Shown here: positions 1 through 8,785 of the stretch, piece by piece
How positions within the stretch are numbered: position 1 is the first letter of the stretch
Layout of the letters: each line of letters begins with the position of its first letter
Source of the DNA: DAOSCP01 sp035379625
Lineage (GTDB): Bacteria > Bacteroidota > Ignavibacteria > Ignavibacteriales > DAOSCP01
Length of the DNA: 64,000 nucleotides
Direction of reading: 5' to 3'
Assembly: GCA_035379625.1 (NCBI GenBank)
Contig: DAOSVM010000004.1
Location: 35,367 to 99,366, forward strand
The notes under the pieces: generated by a model
The model's input: only the letters and a program-made list of their open reading frames with translations
Told to the model about the DNA's origin: nothing
Database searches by the model: none
Translations under genes and position numbers: made by a program

Positions 1-1
1 A

Positions 2-499
2 ATTCAATTAAATACCGAAAAATTCATCATTCAGAAAAAAATTGACAATAATTGGATAGATTTAACATCAATTAAAGCAAAAGGTAATTCAAACGAAATA
101 ATAAATTATGAATACACAGACGATAATCCACACAATGGAAATAATACATACAGACTAAAAATTATTGATTTTGATGGTGTTATAAATTATAGTGATGAAG
201 TTCACACTAATTTTGAAATTAAATATGATTTTGTGTCAAATATTTATCCAAATCCTTTTAATCCAAAAGCAATAATAAGCCTAATTACACCAACAGAAAG
301 CTTTGTTGATATAAATGTTTACGATATTACTGGTAAATTAGTAAAAACACTAGCAATAAATTATCCTTTACAAACGGGCAAAAATCTAATTACATTCGAT
401 GGCAACGAATTAACATCAGGAACATACATAATAACCTTCGATTATAAATCTAATACATTAAGCAAAAAAGAATATAAAAAAGCTATTTTGATTAAATAA
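2..499 (+). CDS. T9SS-sorted surface/secreted protein, C-terminal part (5' end outside window)
   Basis: The frame is open from the window edge to the stop at 497-499, so this is the 3' end of a longer gene; the Met codons inside it are not the start. The visible residues begin with a fibronectin-like stretch (EKFIIQKK, then TYRLKIIDFDGV, then YSDEV), like the module before the sorting tail of the protein at 48264-49877. A tail of about 85 residues follows with YPNPFNP, an NVYDITGKLV strand, a TSGTYIITF strand and a final lysine-rich strand. This is the type IX secretion C-terminal sorting domain, recognised and removed at the outer membrane. The cargo domain is out of view, so its function cannot be given. 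A repeat element begins 9 bases after the stop. Confidence 0.8.
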   Translation: MQLNTEKFIIQKKIDNNWIDLTSIKAKGNSNEIINYEYTDDNPHNGNNTYRLKIIDFDGVINYSDEVHTNFEIKYDFVSNIYPNPFNPKAIISLITPTESFVDINVYDITGKLVKTLAINYPLQTGKNLITFDGNELTSGTYIITFDYKSNTLSKKEYKKAILIK

Positions 500-507
500 A
501 ATATATT

Positions 508-1038
508 TAGCTCAGACGGTGTAAGCATAAAGCCCGTGCGGCGCACGGGCGGGCTAAAGCCAAAATTTTTTCCCCAATACATTTCAATAAAATTTTACCA
601 ATATATTTTATATTTTTACATTTAGCTAAATAACTAAATGATTTCTAATTTATTTTTTATAGATTAGTTCACGTAAAAAAAAGTGAATACATAATATCGT
701 TATTCCAATATATTATAAATTACGATATATTAGCAAAATTAATATATATATTCGTATTACAATATAATAGTTTATAAGATATAAATTCAATTTATAAAAA
801 AATATATTTGCTTATACAAAATAATTGCTTGTGCGATATAATTGTAAATTCAATTATATTATAAAAAATTGCATCAATTGTAAGCTGCCGCGTATTTGGG
901 AAAGATTTGAGTATTAAGGCTAGAAAGCATCACATTATGAAAGGTGTCGAAGAAAAGAGTTTTGCGGGCCGTTCGGCCCGCCGCCCCTTGCGGCTTGGTT
1001 CAAGCCGCAAGGGGCTTAAGCTTACACTGTCTGAGCTA
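508..1038. mobile_element. MITE-like repeat element, copy 1 (531 bp, inverted ends)
   Basis: The left end TAGCTCAGACGGTGTAAGC (508-526) and the right end GCTTACACTGTCTGAGCTA (1020-1038) are inverted repeats with one mismatch, with TA at both outer edges. Inside the left end is a hairpin with stem GCCCGTGCG (532-550). Inside the right end are two hairpins: stem GCCCCTTGCGGCTT with a 5-base loop (983-1015) and stem GCGGGCCG (964-981). The interior is very AT-rich; 690-880 holds degenerate units of a 17-bp tandem motif (cores near 694, 710, 727, 762, 779, 839 and 856). The left interior, including 614-640, matches the reverse complement of the copy at 22573-23187. There is no credible coding capacity, so it is a non-autonomous element by structure. 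Mobility is inferred. Confidence 0.75.
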
Positions 1039-1160
1039 ATGAATAAAAAAAGCAAGCTTGCTTGCGCTTACTTGCCTTTAATGAAGATAAATAACTAAAA
1101 TTCTAACTTTAAATAATTATTATCTGAGCGAATATTTGGATTTTGATAAACATTTGTTAA

Positions 1161-1675
1161 TTAAGTGATAGTTGTCATTATGTAGTTTTTAAGCTCGACT
1201 CTAGTAATCTTCCCATTTTTATCATTATCAGCACTTTATTCTTTGATTGATTTAATTAGTGAATATGTAAAATATCATTAGAAATAATTTAAGATTCATA
1301 CTAAAATTCTTGTGCAGATGATGATGAAATATAACCATACCATCCAGGTTTCTAACATCAACAAAAACTTCATTAAGTAATTGGTTCAATTTAAAATAAT
1401 CAATTTTATTTATTCTTGCTAATTTCTTTCCATCTTCTTTATCTTTAAATTAAAAATGATAAAATGAGCATTGTTATAAGCTAATACACAATTTTTGTAA
1501 AATAATAGATAAATTATACCAAATTGCTTTCATTGTATTTGTAAGGAATAGAAAAGACTTTTTATCTTAATTCTTTCTCTATCTGGTAAAAATATGAAAT
1601 AACTATATCTAATAAAACTGTTGATTTCATATTTGAATGTATAATCTTTAAATTGTGCAAAAACATAGATCTTCA
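1161..1675 (-). pseudogene. Decayed gene remnant with an EF-hand-like C-terminus
   Basis: No open frame spans this stretch, but the minus strand gives several protein-like pieces in different frames, broken by stops and shifts: one from about 1675 to 1530 (reads KIYVFAQFKDYTFKYEIN...), one about 1470-1270 (FKDKEDGKKLARINK...) and a last one ending at stop 1161-1163. The last piece holds a canonical EF-hand loop, D-N-D-K-N-G-K-I-T-R-V-E, at 1229-1194, followed by LKNYIM. EF-hand loops in this position, followed by an EL..Y helix, occur near the C-terminus of bacterial caspase-like (C14) proteins, but no caspase catalytic motif is visible, so that identity is only a suggestion. The rest of 1039-1792 shows nothing further. 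Confidence 0.4.
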
Positions 1676-1792
1676 ATAGTAAAAAAAATAATTTTGTTTT
1701 CATATTTTTTTTCTATATTAGTTAATATTATAAAAATAAATTTGTATACCTTATAAGTTCAAATAAATTAACTAACAAATTAAGTTTAATCT

Positions 1793-4700
1793 ATGTTTAT
1801 AACAGTATATGCAAGAATTCTTAGTGATGAAAACAATTTTTATGACTTTGAAATAATCAATTATAATAATAGCTTATTTGAATATTTTAAAATAGAATTT
1901 AAAGACGAATTATTGTTAGGAAGTAAAATTTTAAAAGATTTTTATAAAGATATTTATGATATTATTTTAGAGGCATTTAAAGTTTCAAAAGAAATTGAAA
2001 GAATTATCAAAAGAGAAGAAGGTATTTTTCTAAGCTTAAAAATTATACCTTATAAAGATAGTTATTTTAATTTGTTTATTTCTGAAATTAAAGATAACTA
2101 TTCATTTAAAGAAATTGATAACTTTCATCTATTAAATTATATTAAAGATTTTATTTTAATTCTCGATTTTTATGGTAATATAGTTTTTGCAAATCAAATG
2201 TTTTGTGATTCTGTTGGTTATCAATCAAATGAATTCACAACTTATAACATTAAAAATTTAATCCATAATAATTCTATACCATTTGATGAAGTAATAAGAA
2301 CGGTAAAGCAGAATAAAAAAGCACATTATTTTTGGCAATTTAAAAAGAAAAATCTTTCATATTCTTATTTTGACGCAAAATTAAGTGAGTTTGTCTATAA
2401 TAACAATAAATATATTTTTTGTTATTTAACTGGTTTGAATATTGAAAGCGAAATTTATAGAAATTTCGATATTATTTTTAATTCCATAACTACACCAATT
2501 TTAATTTGTAGAGTAAACGATTTAGAAATAATAGATTTCAATTCAGCTTTTGCAGAAGTATTTAATAAAAAATACAGTGAATTTAAATTCAAATTTTTAT
2601 ATGAAGTTGGGTTCTTTTCACAAGATGATTTAATATCTCTTATAAAACAAACAGTTCAAAAAGGCTATATAAGGAACTTCAAGGTAAAATTTACTAATAA
2701 TAATGGGGAACAAAAAGTTTATCTTGTAGATACTTATATGATATTTTTGTTGAGTTTTGAGAATATAATTATCACACTTCACGAGATAACAGAATTAGAA
2801 AACAAAAATGAAGAAATTGAAAAGCTTTATAAACAATCTGAAGTAATATTAAATAATAGTCCTGTAGGAATCGGATTGATTAAAAACAGAAAAATCTATT
2901 GGTGTAATCCTAAATTAGCTGAGATATATGGTTTTAATGATACAAGTGAACTTGAAGGGAAAGATACAATTATTTTATATAATTCTCAAGAACAATTTGA
3001 AGAACTTGGTAAAAATATCTATAATGATTTATTAACAAGAGGATTTTATAAATCCGAATATAAATTAGTAAGAGGGGATAGACAAATTTGGTTGAATACA
3101 CAGGCAATTTTAGTAAATAAAGATAATTTATCTGATGGAATAATCATTATAGTTGATGATATAACAGAAACTAAAAATTTAATGCAAGATTTAGAAAATG
3201 CAAACCAAGCTAGAACACAATTTTTAGCAAATATGAGCCATGAAATTAGAACTCCATTAAATGCTGTGATAGGTTTTTCAAAATTATTATTAGATACACC
3301 ACATAATGAAACACAAAAAAAGTATTTAGAATATATTAATGAATCGAGTGATTTACTCTTAAATATTGTAAATGATATTTTAGATTTATCAAAAATTGAA
3401 GCTGGTAAATTAGAACTTGAAATCAAAAAAAATGATATTGTAGAATGCTTTGAGAGCGTAATCGATATATTTAAATACTCTGCTTCCAAGAAAAATTTAC
3501 AGTTAATGCTTGACTTGGACTATACAATGCCACAATATGCGTATTTTGACCTCGTAAGATTAAAACAAATTTTAATCAATTTACTTTCTAATGCAATTAA
3601 ATTTACTGAAAAAGGCTTTATTAAATTAACTGCTTATTATACCATAAATGAAGAAGATAAAAATTTCGCAACTTATCATATTGAATTACAAGATAGTGGT
3701 GTTGGAATATCAAAAGAAAAATTAGAGATTATTTTCAAACCATTTATTCAAGCTGATACTTCGATAACTCGAAAATATGGTGGTACAGGATTAGGATTAA
3801 CTATTTCTCAACTTTTAGCTGAAAAAATGGGAACATCATTGAAATTACAATCCGAGGTTGGCAAAGGAACAACATTCTTTTTTGATATTAAATTAAAAGT
3901 TGAAAATAAGACAATTTTTGATAATTATAAAAAATTTAATGATCAAGAAATTCTTATTATTGAAGATGGTGAAGACTTTTGCCACAAATTGGGAAATATA
4001 CTAAATGAATTGAAACTTAAACCAACCATAAAAAATTTTAGTGATATAAATTATGATGAAATTAAAAAATATGATGGTGTAATTTTTACTTTTTGTGAAG
4101 AAGAATCGTTAAAAGATTTACTAAAATATTTCTCTAAAGAAAAATTAATTTTAAGATTAATAATTGATAGTGATAAGCAGAAAGAATACTTGGAAAATAA
4201 TTATGGTATTAAATATTTTATCAGTTGTCCTTTAAAATTTGATTATCTTTATCAGGTTCTTTCCCAAATAATGACAAGTAGCATTCAAATTAGCAATAAA
4301 GATTATAGTTTAAATGATATAAATAATAACAACGTAGAAGTTAACAAAAAAATAAAAAAAATATTTATAGTTGAAGATGTTTTAATAAATAGAATTTTAT
4401 TACTAAATTTATTAAAAAAGATTAGCGAAAATTTTGAAATTATAGAAGCAGAAAATGGTTTAGAAGCTATAGAGAAGTATAAAAATAATGAATTTGATTT
4501 AATTTTTATGGATGTTCAAATGCCGATTATGGATGGTTTAGAAGCTACAAAAAAAATAAGAGAATATGAAAAAGAAAATAATAAAAAAGATACTCCAATA
4601 ATAGCTTTATCTGCTGGGATATTGAAAAGTGAACAAGAAAGAGCCTTTAGTTCCGGAATGAGTGATTATCTACCTAAGCCCATAAATATTGATAAATTAA

Positions 4701-5083
4701 AAGAAATTATAAATAAGTATTTAAATAATGAAGAGCAAGAGAAAATATATTTTGATAAAAATGATTTTATAGCAAGATTTGGTTTTAATAAAGAATTATT
4801 GAAAAAATCTGCTTTAATGGTATTGAATGATATTCCTTCTAAAATATCTAATTTAAATTATTATATTAAAACCAAAGATTACAAATCAATACAGTTTATA
4901 GCTCATAGTATAAAAGGGAGTGCAGGGAATTTATCATTGAAAGCATTGTATGATAAGGCATTTGAGCTTGAAAAATTATCTTTAAATGAGAATACTGGTC
5001 ATAATTTAGAGAATTATTATAATGAAATAGCGAATATATGGACAAAAACTAAGTCATTTTTGGAAAAAGAAATATATGAATAA
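1793..5083 (+). CDS. Multi-PAS hybrid sensor histidine kinase with receiver and Hpt domains
   Basis: This 1096-residue protein has no transmembrane segment and is probably a cytosolic sensor. Residues about 1-465 hold three or four PAS-like domains; the last ends in the usual DDITETK linker. The HisKA box FLANMSHEIRTPL carries phospho-His483. An HATPase domain follows with N, G1 (DSGVGI) and G2 (GGTGLGLTI) boxes. Next is a receiver-like domain (about 718-830) that begins ILIIEDGED but reads VIFTFCEEE where the phospho-accepting Asp should be, so it looks inactive. A second receiver (about 855-980) has FMDVQMP with Asp907 and the conserved Lys in LPKP. The C-terminus is an Hpt domain, HSIKGSAGN, with His1038. 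This is a full internal phosphorelay; the output partner is not in the window. A TAAATTTG hexamer-like box (1737-1744) lies upstream. Its stop touches the stop of the convergent gene with no gap. Confidence 0.93.
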   Translation: MFITVYARILSDENNFYDFEIINYNNSLFEYFKIEFKDELLLGSKILKDFYKDIYDIILEAFKVSKEIERIIKREEGIFLSLKIIPYKDSYFNLFISEIKDNYSFKEIDNFHLLNYIKDFILILDFYGNIVFANQMFCDSVGYQSNEFTTYNIKNLIHNNSIPFDEVIRTVKQNKKAHYFWQFKKKNLSYSYFDAKLSEFVYNNNKYIFCYLTGLNIESEIYRNFDIIFNSITTPILICRVNDLEIIDFNSAFAEVFNKKYSEFKFKFLYEVGFFSQDDLISLIKQTVQKGYIRNFKVKFTNNNGEQKVYLVDTYMIFLLSFENIIITLHEITELENKNEEIEKLYKQSEVILNNSPVGIGLIKNRKIYWCNPKLAEIYGFNDTSELEGKDTIILYNSQEQFEELGKNIYNDLLTRGFYKSEYKLVRGDRQIWLNTQAILVNKDNLSDGIIIIVDDITETKNLMQDLENANQARTQFLANMSHEIRTPLNAVIGFSKLLLDTPHNETQKKYLEYINESSDLLLNIVNDILDLSKIEAGKLELEIKKNDIVECFESVIDIFKYSASKKNLQLMLDLDYTMPQYAYFDLVRLKQILINLLSNAIKFTEKGFIKLTAYYTINEEDKNFATYHIELQDSGVGISKEKLEIIFKPFIQADTSITRKYGGTGLGLTISQLLAEKMGTSLKLQSEVGKGTTFFFDIKLKVENKTIFDNYKKFNDQEILIIEDGEDFCHKLGNILNELKLKPTIKNFSDINYDEIKKYDGVIFTFCEEESLKDLLKYFSKEKLILRLIIDSDKQKEYLENNYGIKYFISCPLKFDYLYQVLSQIMTSSIQISNKDYSLNDINNNNVEVNKKIKKIFIVEDVLINRILLLNLLKKISENFEIIEAENGLEAIEKYKNNEFDLIFMDVQMPIMDGLEATKKIREYEKENNKKDTPIIALSAGILKSEQERAFSSGMSDYLPKPINIDKLKEIINKYLNNEEQEKIYFDKNDFIARFGFNKELLKKSALMVLNDIPSKISNLNYYIKTKDYKSIQFIAHSIKGSAGNLSLKALYDKAFELEKLSLNENTGHNLENYYNEIANIWTKTKSFLEKEIYE

Positions 5084-5785
5084 TTATTGATAAATAATAT
5101 TATTTATGCAACCATCTTTGATTTCAATTACTGAATGCCCAATATTCATAAGTTCTGGATTATGAGTTGCAATAATTAAAGTAATCTTTTTCTTTTGATT
5201 TAAAGCAATGAAGAGATTATTAATAATTTCAGCATTTTTGCTATCTAAGTTTCCGGTTGGCTCATCTGCAAGAATTATGTCAGGTTCGTTAATTATAGCT
5301 CTGGCAATAGCAACTCTTTGTTGCTCTCCACCAGAAAGTTCATTTGGCTTATTATTAAACCTATGAGATAAATTCAATTCATTTAACAGTTCTTTAGCTT
5401 TTTCAAATGCAACTTTAGGTTTTTCGCCCATAATCATATGAGGAATAGCAACATTTTCAACTGAGGTAAATTCAGGTAGTAGATGGTGAAATTGAAATAT
5501 GAAGCCAATGTGTTTATTCCTAAATATATTTAATTTAGCATCGGATAATTTTGAAATATTTTCATTATTGAAATATATAATTCCCGAATCAGGTTTATCT
5601 ATAGTTCCAAGTATATGTAATAGAGTACTTTTTCCAGCTCCAGAAGCCCCAACAAGTATATATATTTTTTCTTTTTTGAAATCTAATGATATATTTTTAA
5701 GCACAGATATTTTTTCATTTTTTTGTAAGTAAGATTTATAAATATTTTTACAACTTAAAACAATATTTTCCATATTTATTCCCAT
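5084..5785 (-). CDS. lolD: LolD-like lipoprotein-releasing ABC transporter ATPase
   Basis: The 233-residue ABC ATPase has Walker A GASGAGKST, signature LSGGEQQRVAIARA, Walker B IILADEPTGNLD and an H-loop in TLIIATHN. The LSGGEQQR/EPTGNLD set is typical of the LolD/MacB/FtsE class. The two upstream genes encode LolC/E-type permeases, which supports a role in releasing lipoproteins from the inner membrane to the periplasmic carrier LolA. Two starts are possible: ATG at 5785, inside the end of the permease gene (10-base overlap), or ATG at 5773 just after that gene's stop, giving MENIVL. It is the last gene of a three-gene operon. LolD versus another MacB-type system is decided only by the permeases. 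Confidence 0.88.
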   Translation of the reverse strand: MGINMENIVLSCKNIYKSYLQKNEKISVLKNISLDFKKEKIYILVGASGAGKSTLLHILGTIDKPDSGIIYFNNENISKLSDAKLNIFRNKHIGFIFQFHHLLPEFTSVENVAIPHMIMGEKPKVAFEKAKELLNELNLSHRFNNKPNELSGGEQQRVAIARAIINEPDIILADEPTGNLDSKNAEIINNLFIALNQKKKITLIIATHNPELMNIGHSVIEIKDGCINNIIYQ

Positions 5786-6972
5786 TTAATTGCGTCGATA
5801 ATGTTGTTTTTATAAGCAATTTTTGCAGGATATATTGATGCGATAAAAGACAAAAAAATTGAAGTTATACATATTAAAATTACCATGATAATATCAATCT
5901 GTATTGGCATAGCATCTATTAGAAATTTATTAGGATCAAGAGGATAGATTTTATAATTAATTTGAATATAACAAACAATTAAACCTAAAATTAAACCAAC
6001 TGAAGTGCCAATAATTCCATTAAAAATACCTTGTAAATAAAAAATTCTTTTAGCTTGATTATTCGTTAGTCCGTATGTTTTCAAAATAGCAATATCTTTT
6101 TTCTTTTTTAGTACGGTCATCGTTAAAGATGCTAGAATATTAAATGTTGCTACAAATATAATTAAAGTTAAAATAAAAAATGCAGCCCATTTTTCAAATT
6201 GCATCATTTTGTATAATTCTTTGTGAAGGTCGAACCAAGTTAATACGACTATATCATCGGGAAATTTTTGTAATAATAGATTTTTAATATCATCAGATTT
6301 ACTAATATCCTTTAGCCATATTTCATAACCCTTAGGAGTATCTGAGTCGACTAATTCAGCTATGGTTTCATAATTTGTATAGGCATATAATAAATCGTAA
6401 TCTCTATTATGTGTTTCAAAAATATTAGCAACAATATATTTGTTAGTTTTAGGAACTAAAGAAAAAATTGCTGCATTTCCAATTTCTTTGAATGAAGAAA
6501 TTATAATTGTATCCCCTGGTAATGCTTCCAGACGAATTGCAAGTGGGACTCCAATTGAAATTTCGTTTCTATTTAAATTAATTTTTCCAGAAACAATAAA
6601 GTTTTTGTAACTTTTATTTCCTATGTTATCATAACCTTTTAAATTAACAATATAATACTTCCCATTCTTATAAATAATTGATTTTTGATCAATAAATTTT
6701 GTTGAAAAGGTTATAATATTATTAGATTTGATAAATTGGTAGACATCATCGGCAACATTTGAATTTTTAAAATTTATCATTATATGTGGATCAGCATTAA
6801 TTAACATTTTTTGTACATAATTACCAAAACCATTAAATACAGAGATAACAACAATTAAAGCCGCTACACCTATTGCAATACCAGCAGTGGATAGAAAAGA
6901 GATAATTTTGATAAAGCCATTTTTTTTACCATAGAAAAAATATTTTGATGCAATATACAATTCAGGTTTCAT
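5776..6972 (-). CDS. LolC/LolE-family permease
   Basis: This 398-residue membrane protein has LolC/E architecture: one N-terminal helix with the family signature (AGIAIGVAALIVVISVFNGF, residues about 31-50), a periplasmic domain of about 210 residues, then three C-terminal helices in the FtsX-type permease region (ILTLIIFVATFNILASL, GIFNGIIGTSVGLILGL and the last about 355-385). It works with the ATPase encoded just downstream to extract outer-membrane lipoproteins. It starts 2 bases after the previous permease gene ends, and its end overlaps the ATPase gene, so the genes are probably translationally coupled. Which of the two permeases is LolC-like or LolE-like cannot be told from the sequence. 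Confidence 0.85.
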   Translation of the reverse strand: MKPELYIASKYFFYGKKNGFIKIISFLSTAGIAIGVAALIVVISVFNGFGNYVQKMLINADPHIMINFKNSNVADDVYQFIKSNNIITFSTKFIDQKSIIYKNGKYYIVNLKGYDNIGNKSYKNFIVSGKINLNRNEISIGVPLAIRLEALPGDTIIISSFKEIGNAAIFSLVPKTNKYIVANIFETHNRDYDLLYAYTNYETIAELVDSDTPKGYEIWLKDISKSDDIKNLLLQKFPDDIVVLTWFDLHKELYKMMQFEKWAAFFILTLIIFVATFNILASLTMTVLKKKKDIAILKTYGLTNNQAKRIFYLQGIFNGIIGTSVGLILGLIVCYIQINYKIYPLDPNKFLIDAMPIQIDIIMVILICITSIFLSFIASIYPAKIAYKNNIIDAIKWE

Positions 6973-6974
6973 AT

Positions 6975-8195
6975 TTACTCGAATTTTAGTGTATCTATTG
7001 GCTTAAGTAAAGTAATAATTTTTATTGGGAACAATGCAAAAATTAATGTTATTAAAAAGGCAATGCCTGAAACTAAAAGATAATTTGAAAATTTAATAAC
7101 TATTGGAACGTGATCAATAAAATAAATTGATGCAGGAATATGAATTATTTTGTAAGTCATTTGTATATATGATAAAATAAAGGAAATTAAATTACCGATT
7201 AAAATACCAATTATGCCTACAAATAAGGCATATGAAATAAAAATTATATTCAAGGAAAAATTAGAAACGCCAATTATTTTTAAAACTGAAATATTGTTAG
7301 TTTTTACCAAAATATTGATTATTAGTGTGCTTATTATATTAAAAATAGCTACAATAGTGATAAAGAAAATAATAATAGGAATAGGTTTTTTTTGAAATTC
7401 TATCCAAGTAAAAATATTTGAGTAAATTTGGTAGATATTTTTAGCATAATAAGGATAATTAAAATTGTTATTCATTAGTTTAGTAATATTATGGATATCG
7501 CTAAGATTTTTAATTTTTATATCAAATCCAGAAACTTCATTTTTCATATCAAAAATTTCTTGAGCATTTTTTAAATTAGTATAGAAATAGTTGTTATCGA
7601 ATTCTGAAATTCCAGTTTCAAAAATTCCTTTGACGAAAAAATTGAAAATAACAGGTGGATTTTCTATAGATGGTGGTTGATTACTTTTTAGGGAGATAAT
7701 AGTAATTTTATCATTTAGCTTTATATTATATTTTTGAGCAATAGTATTACTAATGAGTAAAGGTGGGAAATAGGGATTGTAATTTACATCATATTTTCCA
7801 TAAATGATAGAAGATTTTAATTCAGAATTATCCAACTCATTTGAAATACCTTTTAGTAAAATTCCATCGTAATTTGATTTATACTTAAATACAGAATATT
7901 TTAGGGTATAAGGTGAAATTGAAGACAATTGATTGTAATAAAGATATTTTTGAAAAATATTATCTGAGCTAAGATTTTTATTGCTAAAACCAGAAACGAC
8001 AATATGAGAATTAAAAGAGAAGATTTTAGTCGTAATTTTAGAATCCAATCCATCAATAATAGCAAGGGTTAAATTTAGTGCGATAATTCCGATGGCTATA
8101 CCTGCAATAGCAAAATAAGAGAAGAAAGCAAAGTTCTTATTATTTTTGAAGGAAAAAAAGCCCTTGAAAATAATAGTTAATAATTTAATTTTCAT
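6975..8195 (-). CDS. LolC/LolE-family permease, first gene of the operon
   Basis: This 406-residue membrane protein has the same layout as its downstream neighbour: an N-terminal helix with AGIAIGIIALNLTLAIIDG, a large periplasmic domain (about 60-270) and three C-terminal helices including IIIFFITIVAIFNIISTL. The SVFNGF-type ending of the signature is changed to AIIDGL, so it is the more divergent of the pair. With two permeases and one ATPase the exporter is probably a heterodimer (LolCDE type) rather than the homodimer expected where only one permease gene exists. Transcription runs leftwards from the short region shared with the tRNA promoter at 8242-8273. Confidence 0.82.
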   Translation of the reverse strand: MKIKLLTIIFKGFFSFKNNKNFAFFSYFAIAGIAIGIIALNLTLAIIDGLDSKITTKIFSFNSHIVVSGFSNKNLSSDNIFQKYLYYNQLSSISPYTLKYSVFKYKSNYDGILLKGISNELDNSELKSSIIYGKYDVNYNPYFPPLLISNTIAQKYNIKLNDKITIISLKSNQPPSIENPPVIFNFFVKGIFETGISEFDNNYFYTNLKNAQEIFDMKNEVSGFDIKIKNLSDIHNITKLMNNNFNYPYYAKNIYQIYSNIFTWIEFQKKPIPIIIFFITIVAIFNIISTLIINILVKTNNISVLKIIGVSNFSLNIIFISYALFVGIIGILIGNLISFILSYIQMTYKIIHIPASIYFIDHVPIVIKFSNYLLVSGIAFLITLIFALFPIKIITLLKPIDTLKFE

Positions 8196-8241
8196 GTAAT
8201 TCCAGAAAAATTAAAAATTAAGGAAAAATATAAAAAAATTA

Positions 8242-8273
8242 TTTGACAAAAACGAAAAAATATATTATATTTG
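8242..8273 (+). promoter_or_regulatory. Bacteroidota-type promoter of the tRNA cluster
   Basis: TTTG (8242-8245), 20 bases, then TATATTTG (8266-8273) fits the TTTG-N19/21-TAnnTTTG consensus of Bacteroidota primary sigma. The same stretch also reads TTGACA (8243-8248), 17 bases, TATATT (8266-8271), a near-perfect sigma-70 promoter. The predicted start is about 20 bases before the first tRNA. Confidence 0.8.
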
Positions 8274-8298
8274 AATTCTAAATTTGAAAAAAAATAAA

Positions 8299-8372
8299 CG
8301 GGGCATAGCGTAGCCCGGTTAGCGCGCCTGCTTTGGGAGCAGGAAGTCGCAGGTTCAAATCCTGCTGCCCCG
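8299..8372 (+). tRNA. tRNA-Pro (TGG)
   Basis: The acceptor stem CGGGGCA/TGCCCCG closes the cloverleaf with discriminator A at 8373. The anticodon arm is CCTGC-TTTGGGA-GCAGG, giving anticodon TGG, and the T-arm reads GCAGG-TTCAAAT-CCTGC. CCA is not encoded. It is the first gene of the cluster, about 25 bases after the promoter -10 box. Confidence 0.96.
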
Positions 8373-8389
8373 ACTTAAAATAAAATGAT

Positions 8390-8463
8390 GCGCCAATAGC
8401 TCAACTGGATAGAGCAACAGCCTTCTAAGCTGTGGGTTAGAGGTTCGAGTCCTCTTTGGCGTA
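8390..8463 (+). tRNA. tRNA-Arg (TCT)
   Basis: The acceptor stem GCGCCAA pairs with TTGGCGT (8456-8462), with a G-U pair at the first position. D-arm GCTC...GAGC, anticodon loop CTTCTAA (anticodon TCT), and T-loop TTCGAGT. It lies 17 bases after tRNA-Pro. Confidence 0.95.
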
Positions 8464-8473
8464 CTTATTAAAT

Positions 8474-8548
8474 GGTGGAATTAGCTCAGTTGGTTAGAGC
8501 ATCAGATTGTGGCTCTGAGGGCCAAGGGTTCAAATCCCTTATTCCACC
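8474..8548 (+). tRNA. tRNA-His (GTG)
   Basis: The acceptor GTGGAAT pairs with ATTCCAC. The extra G at 8474 faces C at 8548, the G-1:C73 pair that marks histidine tRNAs. The anticodon loop TTGTGGC gives anticodon GTG. CCA is not encoded. Confidence 0.96.
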
Positions 8549-8573
8549 CCAAAATTATAAAGTTTAAAAATCT

Positions 8574-8644
8574 GGCCCCATCGTCTAGTGGTTAGGACAC
8601 GGCCCTTTCACGGCTGAAACAGCGGTTCAAATCCGCTTGGGGTC
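8574..8644 (+). tRNA. tRNA-Glu (TTC), copy 1
   Basis: The acceptor GGCCCCA pairs with TGGGGTC; the anticodon loop CTTTCAC gives anticodon TTC; discriminator A at 8645. A second copy, identical by eye, lies 141 bases downstream. An intrinsic terminator follows about 10 bases after this copy. Confidence 0.95.
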
Positions 8645-8652
8645 ACTTAAAG

Positions 8653-8681
8653 AAATAGCTGAATTAACAGCTATTTTTTTT
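8653..8681 (+). terminator. Intrinsic terminator between the two tRNA-Glu genes
   Basis: Stem AATAGCTG (8654-8661) pairs with CAGCTATT (8668-8675) and runs into a stretch of eight T. It should end the Pro-Arg-His-Glu transcript before the second tRNA-Glu. Confidence 0.8.
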
Positions 8682-8714
8682 GTCCTGTCAATTCGATAAA
8701 AATCTTTACAATCT

Positions 8715-8785
8715 GGCCCCATCGTCTAGTGGTTAGGACACGGCCCTTTCACGGCTGAAACAGCGGTTCAAATCCGCTTGGGGTC
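8715..8785 (+). tRNA. tRNA-Glu (TTC), copy 2
   Basis: This repeats the first tRNA-Glu base for base, including the flanks ATCTGG and TCACTTA, so it looks like a recent tandem duplication with a terminator caught between the copies. No promoter matching the one at 8242 is visible in the roughly 35 bases after the terminator, so expression may depend on readthrough. T-rich sequence follows from about 8800. Confidence 0.94.

Noticed and set aside
508..526. tRNA-like fragment in the terminal motif (TAGCTCAG resembles a tRNA D-arm)
   Set aside because: No anticodon arm, T-arm or acceptor pairing follows in any copy; the resemblance is limited to eight bases.
907..1098. 63-codon open frame on the plus strand
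   Set aside because: It reads through the hairpins and terminal motif of repeat element copy 1 and has no protein-like composition or ribosome binding site.
3046..3489. 147-codon minus-strand open frame within the kinase gene
   Set aside because: It is antisense to the HisKA region of a clearly coding gene and is a composition effect; the same holds for the other long antisense frames in nuo, atpD and pur genes.
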